Below, one piece after another: positions 26,035-34,339 of a DNA stretch of 64,000 bases. A program made the translations under genes and the position numbers. Positions within the stretch are counted from its first letter, which is position 1; each line of letters starts with the position of its first letter. The DNA comes from Postechiella marina. GTDB lineage: Bacteria > Bacteroidota > Bacteroidia > Flavobacteriales > Flavobacteriaceae. The notes below the pieces were generated by a model. It searched no databases. It saw nothing but the letters and a program-made list of their open reading frames with translations, and had not been told where the DNA came from. The stretch spans positions 124,001-188,000 of the forward strand of contig NZ_BAABCA010000005.1 of NCBI RefSeq assembly GCF_039538365.1. The letters are read 5' to 3'.

Positions 26035-26442
26035 TTACTTTAAATACTCTAAAACATTATCCCAATTCTTAAAATATTGATTCCCAAACATAATATGCTC
26101 CCCTTCAAATTTATCTACACCATAATTTTTAGTGTCATCAATAATATAATCTCCTTTGACTAAATCTTTATTATGAGTTAATATTAATCTTTTATAAGCT
26201 TCCAATCCCAAATGTTTTTCAACCCATAAGCGTTTTTCCATCCAACAATGCGGATTACTCCATACAGGTGTTGACACAATATAACAATCATACTTAGCAC
26301 TCAATTCTTTAAATGCTTTTATTGCTCCTTCAATTGGTTTATTATTTAGAAAAAAACCTTTCTTATTTTTATTTTCACTGAAAGGCCCTTCACCTAACTC
26401 AGCTAAAACACCATCCATATCTATTAATACTATCTTCTTCAT
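26035..26442 (-). CDS. HAD-type 5'(3')-nucleotidase-like protein
   Basis: A 135-aa HAD hydrolase. Motif I is LIDMDGVLAEL (Asp nucleophile and +2 Asp), a STPVWSNPHCWMEKRLWVEKH block and HNKDLVKGDYIIDDT form the later motifs. This matches the 5' nucleotidase (deoxyribonucleotidase, NT5C) group that dephosphorylates nucleoside monophosphates. It is 3 bp downstream of the 96-aa gene and in one minus-strand unit with viperin. It might trim nucleotide products or recycle CMP-type substrates, by inference. Length is slightly short for the family, but the motifs are complete. Confidence 0.82.
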   Translation of the reverse strand: MKKIVLIDMDGVLAELGEGPFSENKNKKGFFLNNKPIEGAIKAFKELSAKYDCYIVSTPVWSNPHCWMEKRLWVEKHLGLEAYKRLILTHNKDLVKGDYIIDDTKNYGVDKFEGEHIMFGNQYFKNWDNVLEYLK

Positions 26443-26445
26443 CTT

Positions 26446-26736
26446 TTAAATTTGATTAATTATTACATATTTCTGTTCTCTTCCACCACTACAATACTCT
26501 TGAAAATCACAATAAAAACAAGTTATTAAAGTTGTTCTATCTATTTTAATAAAGAGTTCTGTATTCATATTTCTATTTATTTTTCTTAATACTTTTCGGC
26601 TTACAATACATAGTGTATTGGGCATATTGGGATCCATATGTTTTAAAACATGTGTTAATATTTTATCACTAATTTGTCTATCCCATTGTCTAAAGCAAAA
26701 ATGTTCTGTTTTACAAAATCCTGCTATTTTATGCAT
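26446..26736 (-). CDS. 96-aa Cys-rich protein in the viperin operon
   Basis: Not a family I can name with confidence. It begins MHKIAGFCKTEHFCFRQWDR and includes ISDKILTHVLKHM, LCIVSRKVLRKI and a Cys cluster (CFYCDFQEYC) near the C terminus. The HxxFRxxDR-IS plus a hydrophobic VSRKVL strand resembles the DUF4258/RelE-like small-toxin outline, only weakly. Its start overlaps the viperin stop by 8 bp, and the nucleotidase follows at 3 bp, so the three genes are translationally linked. The cysteines suggest metal binding. Confidence 0.65.
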   Translation of the reverse strand: MHKIAGFCKTEHFCFRQWDRQISDKILTHVLKHMDPNMPNTLCIVSRKVLRKINRNMNTELFIKIDRTTLITCFYCDFQEYCSGGREQKYVIINQI

Positions 26737-27766
26737 CCTGATTAGCTTTCTCCTTTCTCGTATATTGGTTCGTTTTATTCCAATTGTAAATACCTCCTCT
26801 ATTAAAAAATTTATCTAAATCATAATCCATTGTTTTAATAGCTTCTGCTACTCCTACTTCTAAAATGGGTTTACTATACTTATGGGTGCCTTGTGCATTA
26901 TCAAAAAAACGTCCTGCAGGATCCACCATCACATAACTGCCTTTAATTTCATTATTAGATTCTGGAATAATAGTTTCTACATTTTTATGCGTGTTTAAAA
27001 AATGCTTGTATTCTACGTCTGTAATTTTGAAAGCATCTATTTTATTATCATTTTGACCTTTTATTGGTAGTACTTGTAATACTTTCCAACGTTTTGGTTT
27101 TGCGTAGGCTAAAAATTCTGTTAAGTTGTCTTTATAGTTTACTTTGTTAACTACTGTATTTATTTTTAAACCATAGCTATACTTTTTAATAGTATCTACT
27201 AAGTCATAATAAAAGGCTTTGCTTAATGGTGTTTTCGATGTAACTGCTCTACCAATTTTAATGTTTGTTTCCTCTTCTAAGCTATCTACACTTAGAGCTA
27301 TCCAATCTAAATAAGCAGTGCTCGCTTTTAAAAAAGCCTCTGTTAATTTACTACCATTGGTTACTATCATAGTAGTCATTCCTAATTGCTTTGCTTTCTT
27401 AATTAAATTTGGTAACCATTTGCATAATAATGGTTCTCCGCCCGCAAAGGTTATTTTTTGAAACCCAGCAGCAGCAATTTGCTCTACCACTTTTAAAGCA
27501 TCTGCTTCTGATAAATGTCCTTTTGGTAAAATGGTTTGTTTTACATCTTGAAATGTTGCAAAACAAAACTTGCATCGCATATTACAAGGTTGCCAAAGGT
27601 GGAAGTTTATGCTAGGGATTTTAGTTGCAGCACTACTCTTTTGGTAATATTCTATTATTAAACTAGCAATTTCATTGGCTGTTAAATCATCCGTATCTAT
27701 AACCAAATCATAGTTTTCATCAGTAGTAAAATCTACACCATAATTTTCTTGAAATCTATCTCTCAT
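26729..27766 (-). CDS. prokaryotic viperin (radical SAM antiviral enzyme)
   Basis: A 345-aa radical SAM protein. The [4Fe-4S] motif is CNMRCKFCF (C61, C65, C68) after NFHLWQP; then FAGGEPLL (~108-115), IALSVDSLEEETNIKIGR, KINTVVNKVNYKDN, KRWKVLQVLPIKGQ, IIPESNNEIKGSYVMVDPAGRFF, ILEVGVAEAI and a RGGIYNWNK ending. These blocks follow animal viperin in order. Viperins convert CTP or other NTPs to 3'-deoxy-3',4'-didehydro forms that stop viral transcription. Residues 1-42 do not belong to viperin: they read like the C-terminal tail of a cytidylate-kinase-type enzyme (NYGVDF..NYDLVIDTDDLT). The same frame stays open 19 codons further upstream to 27823. Operon: small peptide, viperin, 96-aa protein, HAD nucleotidase. 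Confidence 0.92.
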   Translation of the reverse strand: MRDRFQENYGVDFTTDENYDLVIDTDDLTANEIASLIIEYYQKSSAATKIPSINFHLWQPCNMRCKFCFATFQDVKQTILPKGHLSEADALKVVEQIAAAGFQKITFAGGEPLLCKWLPNLIKKAKQLGMTTMIVTNGSKLTEAFLKASTAYLDWIALSVDSLEEETNIKIGRAVTSKTPLSKAFYYDLVDTIKKYSYGLKINTVVNKVNYKDNLTEFLAYAKPKRWKVLQVLPIKGQNDNKIDAFKITDVEYKHFLNTHKNVETIIPESNNEIKGSYVMVDPAGRFFDNAQGTHKYSKPILEVGVAEAIKTMDYDLDKFFNRGGIYNWNKTNQYTRKEKANQDA

Positions 27767-27816
27767 TTTCTGATTTCTTAATTGTATCGCTTTGAGACCT
27801 GTTTTCTCTTTAATAA

Positions 27817-27957
27817 TTACTTTTTAGTGTTCCGGTTCGGATTTAACTGTTTCCCTCTATTGCCATGCACTTTACTATTAGTACTGTTACTTCCAGATGT
27901 GCCTTTGTTGGCATTTGATTGATTGGATTTGTGATTGTTTTGTTTTGAATTACTCAT
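27817..27957 (-). CDS. 46-aa basic Asn/Ser-rich peptide
   Basis: A short ORF just upstream of viperin: MSNSKQNNHKSNQSNANKGT, a linker, then VHGNRGKQLNPNRNTKK. It is strongly hydrophilic and basic with no membrane segment, likely disordered. The GNRGKQLNPN ending is familiar from small stress-type peptides of Bacteroidota, though I cannot name the family. It ends within the open frame that carries the kinase-like tail of viperin, which may mark a recombination junction. Confidence 0.55.
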   Translation of the reverse strand: MSNSKQNNHKSNQSNANKGTSGSNSTNSKVHGNRGKQLNPNRNTKK

Positions 27958-28163
27958 AATATTTGATTTAAATTAGATTTTAAAAGCTCAGCAACATGCT
28001 AAACCCTTTTGTTATTACTGTAAATATCAAGATGATTACAATTAAATTTTCTAATTTGTGACAGACCGACTATATTTGGGATATAACCCTACTTTTTTGA
28101 GGTAAATAAAAAAGAACTCGAATACAAGAACTGTTTCTATCTCTAAAATCGATAATATAAATA

Positions 28164-29204
28164 ATGGATATATATTCTAAATACGCTGATTTGTTAGCTG
28201 AAAATGAAGTATTAATGAAAGTAATACTCGTCCTTTTTTGTATACTTCTCTTGGTTATAATAAGAAATTGGTACAATCTCTATAAAAAGCGCTCTTTTAG
28301 AAAAAAGAATAAAAAGTTAACCAAACAATTAGAAGCAAGCCAATTAGTTCTTTCTAACTATGATAAAGAAATTCAAAAAATAGCATCTCTAGAAGACAAG
28401 CTCTCTAATAAGCACACAGAAGTTTTTGCATTACAACAAGAAATAGAAGATTACAAAGAAAAATTCTATGCTAGTTTAAGTGAAAAAGATCGAGAAATTG
28501 CACAACAAAAGGAAGCTATAAGTCACCAACAAAAAGCATACGAACGTTATGTAAATTATAAAAATGTAGAAGCCAATAACACCAGACTTGGTGCACATTT
28601 TATAAAAAATGTGATAAGCCAGATTTATGATGACTTAGAAGAAGCAGAAGACAGTTACAAATCATTTTTAGGAATACCGTTTAAAAATAAGAATACCAAA
28701 AGTAAACTACCTTCATTAAAAGCTTTAAAAAGTATTTTTAAACTTTTAGACTATAATGTTTCTGCCCTAAACAAAGAAAAAACAAGTATTAAAGAAGAAT
28801 TAGAGCATATTGAAATGTTTTTAGATTTAATTCAATATTTAAAGCCCAATACCAAAATTGATTTAAAAAATATGCTAACCAAAGCGCAACAAAAGCATAT
28901 AGAAATAAAACCAACCTTATTTTTTCCATTTGTTGAAAATGCTTTAAAACATGGAAGCCTAAATGAAGAAGCTTCTTTTATTAGTATCGTATTGAAAGAA
29001 AACCCCAATAAACAATTAAGTTATTGCTTGGTAAATAGTGCAGAGCAACGATTTGAACAAGAAGAAAAAATGACACAAAGCTCTAATTTTGGATTAAATG
29101 CTTTACAACAATTATTAGATGCATACTACCCAAATAGCACATTAGAACACAAAACATTACCTAACCAACAATATTTATCTGAATTAACCTTAAGCTTAAA
29201 TTAA
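28164..29204 (+). CDS. LytS-type sensor histidine kinase
   Basis: A 346-aa protein: one membrane segment (~residues 17-35, LMKVILVLFCILLLVII), a long coiled coil (~40-130), then a His-kinase domain whose phosphoacceptor region LGAHFIKNVISQIYDDLEE corresponds to the LytS/YehU motif, and an ATP domain with FFPFVENALKHGS (N box) and SNFGLNALQQLLDAYYP (G box). The next gene starts directly after its stop and encodes a LytTR regulator. The pair faces the opposite strand to the viperin operon and may control island genes; no input known. Confidence 0.85.
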   Translation: MDIYSKYADLLAENEVLMKVILVLFCILLLVIIRNWYNLYKKRSFRKKNKKLTKQLEASQLVLSNYDKEIQKIASLEDKLSNKHTEVFALQQEIEDYKEKFYASLSEKDREIAQQKEAISHQQKAYERYVNYKNVEANNTRLGAHFIKNVISQIYDDLEEAEDSYKSFLGIPFKNKNTKSKLPSLKALKSIFKLLDYNVSALNKEKTSIKEELEHIEMFLDLIQYLKPNTKIDLKNMLTKAQQKHIEIKPTLFFPFVENALKHGSLNEEASFISIVLKENPNKQLSYCLVNSAEQRFEQEEKMTQSSNFGLNALQQLLDAYYPNSTLEHKTLPNQQYLSELTLSLN

Positions 29205-29978
29205 ATGATACGCTATATACTAGTTGATGATGCGCCTAAAATTTTAAAACGCGTACAAGCAAAGATAGATACGCTTCCAAAAGACTACGAGTTACAGCAC
29301 ATAGCAAGTTACGATAGCTCTAAAAAGGCTTATGAAGAAATAAATGAAGAGGATTACGATTTACTTATTGTAGATTTTGAAATGCCAGTGTACAATGGTA
29401 TTGAGTTAGCACAAAAAATAGCAAATAATAAAAAAATAATATTTTTAACGTCGACTACCAATAATGAAAAAAAGGTAATTAATAGTTTGGATATTTCTGG
29501 TTTTTTAAGCAAGCCTTTTGATATTGAAGAGTTTGAGTATATCCTTAAAAATAAGGTGATTGGAAAAGTAAACAGTAAAAATACATACCAAAAAGGAGAT
29601 TTGGTTATGCTGTCTATTTCTAAAAATAAAAATATGGGTATCTATCCAGAGGACATCTATTTTATAAGCTCTGCTTTAATTAGCACAGGTAAAAAACTAA
29701 TTAATAATACGTATAAAAAAGTAGAAAAACCTAGTAGTAATGACGTTCATTTTTATGGAAAAAACGGTGTGATTGTGTTTGAATCTATAAGAATAACTAT
29801 TAGTAGTTTAGAAACTGAGCTTGCTAATTTTGGTTTTAAAAAAATTAACCAAAGCACTTTAATAAATACGAATTATATTAGGAATATAGATAATCGTAAC
29901 TTAGAATTATACCATTGTAATGAACCTTTTGAAATTAGTGTAAAAGAAAAAACATCGTTTTTTAAATCAATTAAATAA
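29205..29978 (+). CDS. LytTR-family response regulator
   Basis: A 257-aa regulator. The receiver domain (1-120) has acidic DD at 8-9, LLIVDFEMPVYNGIEL with the phosphorylated Asp (~57), FLTSTT and LSKPFDIEEF with the conserved Lys. The C-terminal ~105 residues have the LytTR DNA-binding outline (YPEDIYFISSALISTGKK, LETELANFGFKKINQSTLIN, YIRNID). It is the cognate partner of the preceding kinase (contiguous ORFs). LytTR proteins bind paired direct repeats upstream of target genes. Confidence 0.85.
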   Translation: MIRYILVDDAPKILKRVQAKIDTLPKDYELQHIASYDSSKKAYEEINEEDYDLLIVDFEMPVYNGIELAQKIANNKKIIFLTSTTNNEKKVINSLDISGFLSKPFDIEEFEYILKNKVIGKVNSKNTYQKGDLVMLSISKNKNMGIYPEDIYFISSALISTGKKLINNTYKKVEKPSSNDVHFYGKNGVIVFESIRITISSLETELANFGFKKINQSTLINTNYIRNIDNRNLELYHCNEPFEISVKEKTSFFKSIK

Positions 29979-30001
29979 CAAATTGATAACCTCTTAAACA
30001 G

Positions 30002-30355
30002 CTATTTTCTTTTTAACGTATCTAACGTTTTACCATTTTTATTTTTCCATTCCTTCCAACCATTTGCTCGTCTTGCTAAAACTGTAGCTGCTGCTGCTGC
30101 AGAAACTGAATCAAAAACATAATCTTCTTGAAAGACTAACAAACCATTAGACTCATTTAATATACCATCTTTTAATAATTGCTTACGTCTATTAACAACC
30201 CAAGGACCAGCTGTTGGAGTTTCTTTTAAATTACATTTACCGCCTTTATAAACAAGCATACCATCATCAGTAAACTCCCCTTCTGCATATGCCATTTTGC
30301 CTTTACAATGATAAATTTCTTTAGTTTTTAACGCTTTACGTTTTACTACTACCAT
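30002..30355 (-). CDS. stand-alone DUF4357 domain protein
   Basis: A protein of about 117 aa if started at 30355 (MVVVKRKALKTKEIY). It carries a DUF4357 domain: VFDSVSAAAAATVLARRANG and WKEWKNKNGKTLDTL near the end, with YHCKGKMAYAEGEFTDDG earlier. DUF4357 usually follows a GIY-YIG or related nuclease domain in restriction systems; here no nuclease is present. A longer start at 30439 exists but overlaps an orphan reading frame. It lies downstream of the type I restriction operon on the same strand. Probably a remnant of a larger protein or an accessory factor. Confidence 0.7.
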   Translation of the reverse strand: MVVVKRKALKTKEIYHCKGKMAYAEGEFTDDGMLVYKGGKCNLKETPTAGPWVVNRRKQLLKDGILNESNGLLVFQEDYVFDSVSAAAAATVLARRANGWKEWKNKNGKTLDTLKRK

Positions 30356-30383
30356 TACCTCCAACAATAGCAGATACATTTTT

Positions 30384-30563
30384 TTAAGTCTCACTTTTAT
30401 CAAATAAATCATTGATAAAAAGTTTATTTTCTGCAACATTTACATCACAAAAACCATTACCTAATTTAATAGTATAAAAATAATTACCATCTAAATTTAT
30501 AGTATAATCTCTATCTGTGCAATCATAATCTTCTATAAAAATGGCAGTTACCTCATATCTTTT
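30384..30563 (-). pseudogene. orphan open frame without a start codon
   Basis: Reading the minus strand, a 59-codon frame (RYEVTAIFIEDYDCTDRDYT ... INDLFDKSET) runs between two stops but has no ATG, GTG or TTG near its start. Its composition and hydrophobic/hydrophilic rhythm look coding. It is probably the remainder of a gene lost by deletion between the 207-aa membrane gene and the DUF4357 gene. No family assigned. Confidence 0.35.
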
Positions 30564-30572
30564 TTAATTAAA

Positions 30573-31196
30573 TTACATTTTTTTTTTAACAATATCATTC
30601 TTATTTTCTATCGGAACTGAATTTTCAATAAGTGGTTCGTTTGTCAACTCAATTTTAGATTTAGCCTGTGTCATAGTTGCTGTTAATTTAACTGCTTCTT
30701 TTTTATGTGTTTCTATCTGTTCTGTTATGTCAACGTACTTATTGTAAGTTCTAGACTCTAATCTCATTTTAATATTATTAATAAAATCTTGAACGTTTGC
30801 AAGTGTGCCAAAAGCAATAAAAGAAAATAATGCAATAACAATTAAAGCTAATTGATTGCAGTTAAGTAAATCTCCAAGGTTAGTAATATTAAAAACAAAA
30901 TAGAGCAATGCATTATAACCTAAATAAATTGAAGTCAATACCAGACGAACTCCAAAATAAATACGTTTAAACTTTTTGTTTAATTTTATATTTAGTGATT
31001 CTTTTTTCTGGATTAAAGTTTTTAGCTTATTATATCTAGATTTTAGTTTTCCTAAATTAAGTTTATCCTCATTGTTTTGTTTAGAAACATTTTCTATGGT
31101 TAAATCTACTTGACCAAAAGAACCAACATAAATAATTATTACAATAACAATTACAAATATCAATAAGAAGGTATTATTCTTTTCTTGTTCACTCAT
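30573..31196 (-). CDS. membrane protein with coiled coil, unknown
   Basis: A 207-aa protein with a hydrophobic segment near residues 10-25, two more around 85-105 and 115-135, and charged helices between and after them that look coiled-coil (KLKSRYNKLKTLIQKKESLN, EQIETHKKEAVKLTATMTQA). No known domain recognised. It follows the small HsdS-like fragment by 3 bp and is thus likely cotranscribed with the end of the restriction operon. It may be part of an accessory defence or sensing module; function unknown. Confidence 0.6.
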   Translation of the reverse strand: MSEQEKNNTFLLIFVIVIVIIIYVGSFGQVDLTIENVSKQNNEDKLNLGKLKSRYNKLKTLIQKKESLNIKLNKKFKRIYFGVRLVLTSIYLGYNALLYFVFNITNLGDLLNCNQLALIVIALFSFIAFGTLANVQDFINNIKMRLESRTYNKYVDITEQIETHKKEAVKLTATMTQAKSKIELTNEPLIENSVPIENKNDIVKKKM

Positions 31197-31199
31197 ATC

Positions 31200-31385
31200 T
31201 CAACAGTTTTTACTTCCCTCAAAAACCTCACGCAAAACACTCTGCATTAACTGCTCACTATGTGCTTGGCTTTGTTGTTCTTCTTGATCTAAAGCATCAC
31301 ATAACCCCATTAAAGCACTTACTTTATTTTCAAAATCTTTGATTCCCTGTAAAATGTTATCTTTAGTTACTTTGTTAAATAGCAT
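31200..31385 (-). pseudogene. remnant of a type I HsdS C terminus
   Basis: A 61-aa ORF (MLFNKVTKDNILQGIKDFEN ... CDALDQEEQQSQAHSEQLMQ ... REVFEG). The pattern LMxLCDALxQExxQSQxxxEQLMQSVLREVF is the terminal coiled coil of a common HsdS type and differs from the C terminus of the intact hsdS at 36184. It has an in-frame ATG and may still be translated, but it has lost both target-recognition domains. It lies right behind hsdR, in keeping with a former specificity gene at this place. Confidence 0.55.
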
Positions 31386-31435
31386 TTATTAATTTTACTC
31401 ATTACTATTAACCATAATAGCTATACATCTCTTTT

Positions 31436-34339
31436 CTACCCCGTCATACCCTCAATAAACACTTGCACAAACTCCTTCATTTTATCTAAAATACGTTCTC
31501 CTATTTCTCGTGCTTTTAAAATGCTTGGTCTACTGTCTAAACATTTAAAAACCTCATCTCGTAATGGTTCTCTTCCGTTATAGGTGTAACTTTCTATTAA
31601 GGCTTTAAACTGTGCTTTGTCAAGATGTTCGTCTTCACATATTTTAGATAATGCTAGTATTTTTTCTTCATGCCAATAACGTTCAAACTCGTCTTGAATA
31701 GCATCTACATCGCTAATATGTGGTAAATTTTCTTCTATAAACTTTTCTATTAACTCGCGTTTACTACGCAACTCAACGTCTCCAGACAACATGTCTATAA
31801 TTGCCTTTTTCTGTGCTTTGGCATCTGCAGATTTTGCATGTTTTAGTTTTGCTAAGAGTTGCAAAATGTAAGCTACATTTATTTGGTCGCGATGGATTAA
31901 CTCTAACTCAAAATCGATATCGTTAAGAATTGAAGTTTTATCAACTTTACTTGCTTTTTTAACTTTATCGTTTAAACTCCAATATCTATCAACATATTCA
32001 TTAAAAGTATCTTCATCTATAGATAAATCATCCCAATTAAAATCTGTATAAGATTTTAATACATTTACAGCTCTTAACACACGCCTAAAAGCTTGCACAA
32101 AGGCTAATTCTTCATTTTCACCTTGCAATGCTTCTATGTCTTCAAAAGTTGGAGTTACTTTAAATAAATGCTCTATAGCGTCATCTAATTTACTAGCGAC
32201 AACATCATAATCTGGTAAAATAATATCTTCTATAGCTTCTTTGTTAGAAAACAACGTAATCGCATCGTCTGTTGCTCCTTTTAAGTTTCTGAAACATAAA
32301 ATATTTCCTTGGGATTTTACATCTCCTATAATTCTGTTGGTTCTAGAAAATGCTTGTATTAAACCATGATATTGTAAATTTTTGTCAACGTAAAGTGTAT
32401 TTACCTTTTTAGCATCAAAACCTGTTAGCATCATGTTTACTACTATAACAATATCTAAACGGTCTTTATCTAAAGCAGTGTTTTTTTCACGTTCTTTTAA
32501 GCGTCTGGTAATATCTTTAAAATAACCATCAAACAATTTTTGGTCTTTTGTAGAGAATGCTTGCGTAAACATTTGGTTATAATCTTCAATGTACTCGTCT
32601 AGCTTTTCTCTAGTATGATTTTCTTTTTTATACGTTGTATTTGGCTCTGCTGCATACAGTCTCTTTTCTTCTGCTGTAGATGGTAAAGCATCATCTGCTC
32701 CTATACCATCCTCATTAGTGCCATAAGTAAATATACTTGCAATACGTAAATCGTGTTCGCCAGCTAGTTTTTTACGTTTAAAAATGTCGTAATACTTAAT
32801 TAAAGTATCAATATCGCTTACAGCAAATAATGCAGAAAACTGACGACTCTTAGTTTTAGTATCGTGATAGGCAATAATATAATCTACAATTTTCTCTAAA
32901 CGTTTTGGATCTGCAAAAACCTCTGGCTTATCTATTGCTGCAACATCAATGTCTATAAAGGTGTTACTTTTTTGTTTGTATCTACCTATGTATTCTATAC
33001 CAAATTTTAATACATTATCGTCTCGTATGGCATCTGTAATTACGTATTTGTGTAAACATTCTCCAAACAAATCTTTGGTAGTTCGTTTTCCTAAGTCGTT
33101 TTTAGATGCATTTTTAGCAAAAATTGGAGTTCCTGTAAAGCCAAAAAGCTGACTGTTTTTAAAATACTGCGTGATTTTTTTGTGCGTATCTCCAAACTGA
33201 CTTCTGTGGCACTCATCAAAAATAAAAACCACACGTTGGTTTTCTAAAGCTGTAAAACTCTTATTATAATTAGCTTTAGAAATTGCATTGTTTAACTTTT
33301 GAATAGTGGTTACTACCAATTTAGAGTCGTCTTTTAATTGGCTAACTAAGTTTTTTGTATTGGTTGTACCGCTTACACTATCTTTTTTAAAGCTATTAAA
33401 CTCCTTCATGGTTTGGTAATCCAAATCTTTACGGTCTACCACAAACACCACTTTATCTACATTTGGCAAGTCCATTATTATTTGGCTTGCTTTAAACGAT
33501 GTTAGTGTTTTACCAGAACCTGTGGTGTGCCAAATGTAACCGTTAGCTTTTACGCTGTCTGCTTTATCTGTCTGCTGTTTTGCTTTATTTACTAAAGCCT
33601 CTACTGCATAAAATTGATATGGACGCAATACCATTAACACCTTATAGGTTTCATTATATACCACATATTGGGCTATCATTTTACCCAAATGGTTTGGATT
33701 TAAAAACAGGCTGGTAAAGCTTGTTAAATCTTTTATGTTTTTATTATTTACATCGCTCCAGAAATACGATTGTTTTATAGATTGGCCTTTATTGTTTACA
33801 AAATACTGCGTTTCTAAATCATTACTGATAACAAATATTTGCACATATTGGAACAAGCCATAATTACTATCAAACGAATGTCTTTGGTAACGATTTACTT
33901 GGTTAAAAGCCTCCTTTATTTCTAAACCACGACGTTTTAACTCTATTTGTACTAATGGTAAACCGTTAACTAACAACGTAACATCGTAACGGTTTTTGTA
34001 CGTGCCTTCTTGGGTGATTTGGTTGGTGACTTGAAACAAGTTTTTTGTCCAATTCTCACTATTAAAAAAGCGCACATAATAACTGTCTCCATTATCTCTG
34101 GTAATATTAAAACGATCGCGAAGCGTTTTTGCTTTTTCAAACACATTACCTTTTGCTAGGTGGTTTAAAATAGTATCAAACTCTTTGGTAGAAAACGAGG
34201 TTTTATTAAAGGCTTCTAATTGTGCTTTTAAATTAGCTATTAAAGCGTCGCCATCTGTAATGGTTACGTTTTGGTAGCCTAAACCTACTAATTGTTTAAT
34301 GAGGTTGTTTTCTAGTTGTAGTTCGGATTGTTTAGTCAT
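31436..34339 (-). CDS. hsdR: type I restriction endonuclease subunit R
   Basis: A 967-aa motor/nuclease subunit. Near residue 130 QIELKRRG supplies the PD-(D/E)xK nuclease Glu/Lys. Walker A HTTGSGKT lies at ~271-278 and the DEAD-like box FDECHRSQFG at ~373-382; VNMMLTGFDAK is helicase motif V/VI region. The C-terminal helical region matches other HsdR proteins. It cleaves unmodified DNA after translocation, with HsdM and HsdS. Its start overlaps the Fic stop by 8 bp. The last residues (FVQVFIEGMTG) recur, decayed, outside the island at 53390. Confidence 0.95.
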   Translation of the reverse strand: MTKQSELQLENNLIKQLVGLGYQNVTITDGDALIANLKAQLEAFNKTSFSTKEFDTILNHLAKGNVFEKAKTLRDRFNITRDNGDSYYVRFFNSENWTKNLFQVTNQITQEGTYKNRYDVTLLVNGLPLVQIELKRRGLEIKEAFNQVNRYQRHSFDSNYGLFQYVQIFVISNDLETQYFVNNKGQSIKQSYFWSDVNNKNIKDLTSFTSLFLNPNHLGKMIAQYVVYNETYKVLMVLRPYQFYAVEALVNKAKQQTDKADSVKANGYIWHTTGSGKTLTSFKASQIIMDLPNVDKVVFVVDRKDLDYQTMKEFNSFKKDSVSGTTNTKNLVSQLKDDSKLVVTTIQKLNNAISKANYNKSFTALENQRVVFIFDECHRSQFGDTHKKITQYFKNSQLFGFTGTPIFAKNASKNDLGKRTTKDLFGECLHKYVITDAIRDDNVLKFGIEYIGRYKQKSNTFIDIDVAAIDKPEVFADPKRLEKIVDYIIAYHDTKTKSRQFSALFAVSDIDTLIKYYDIFKRKKLAGEHDLRIASIFTYGTNEDGIGADDALPSTAEEKRLYAAEPNTTYKKENHTREKLDEYIEDYNQMFTQAFSTKDQKLFDGYFKDITRRLKEREKNTALDKDRLDIVIVVNMMLTGFDAKKVNTLYVDKNLQYHGLIQAFSRTNRIIGDVKSQGNILCFRNLKGATDDAITLFSNKEAIEDIILPDYDVVASKLDDAIEHLFKVTPTFEDIEALQGENEELAFVQAFRRVLRAVNVLKSYTDFNWDDLSIDEDTFNEYVDRYWSLNDKVKKASKVDKTSILNDIDFELELIHRDQINVAYILQLLAKLKHAKSADAKAQKKAIIDMLSGDVELRSKRELIEKFIEENLPHISDVDAIQDEFERYWHEEKILALSKICEDEHLDKAQFKALIESYTYNGREPLRDEVFKCLDSRPSILKAREIGERILDKMKEFVQVFIEGMTG

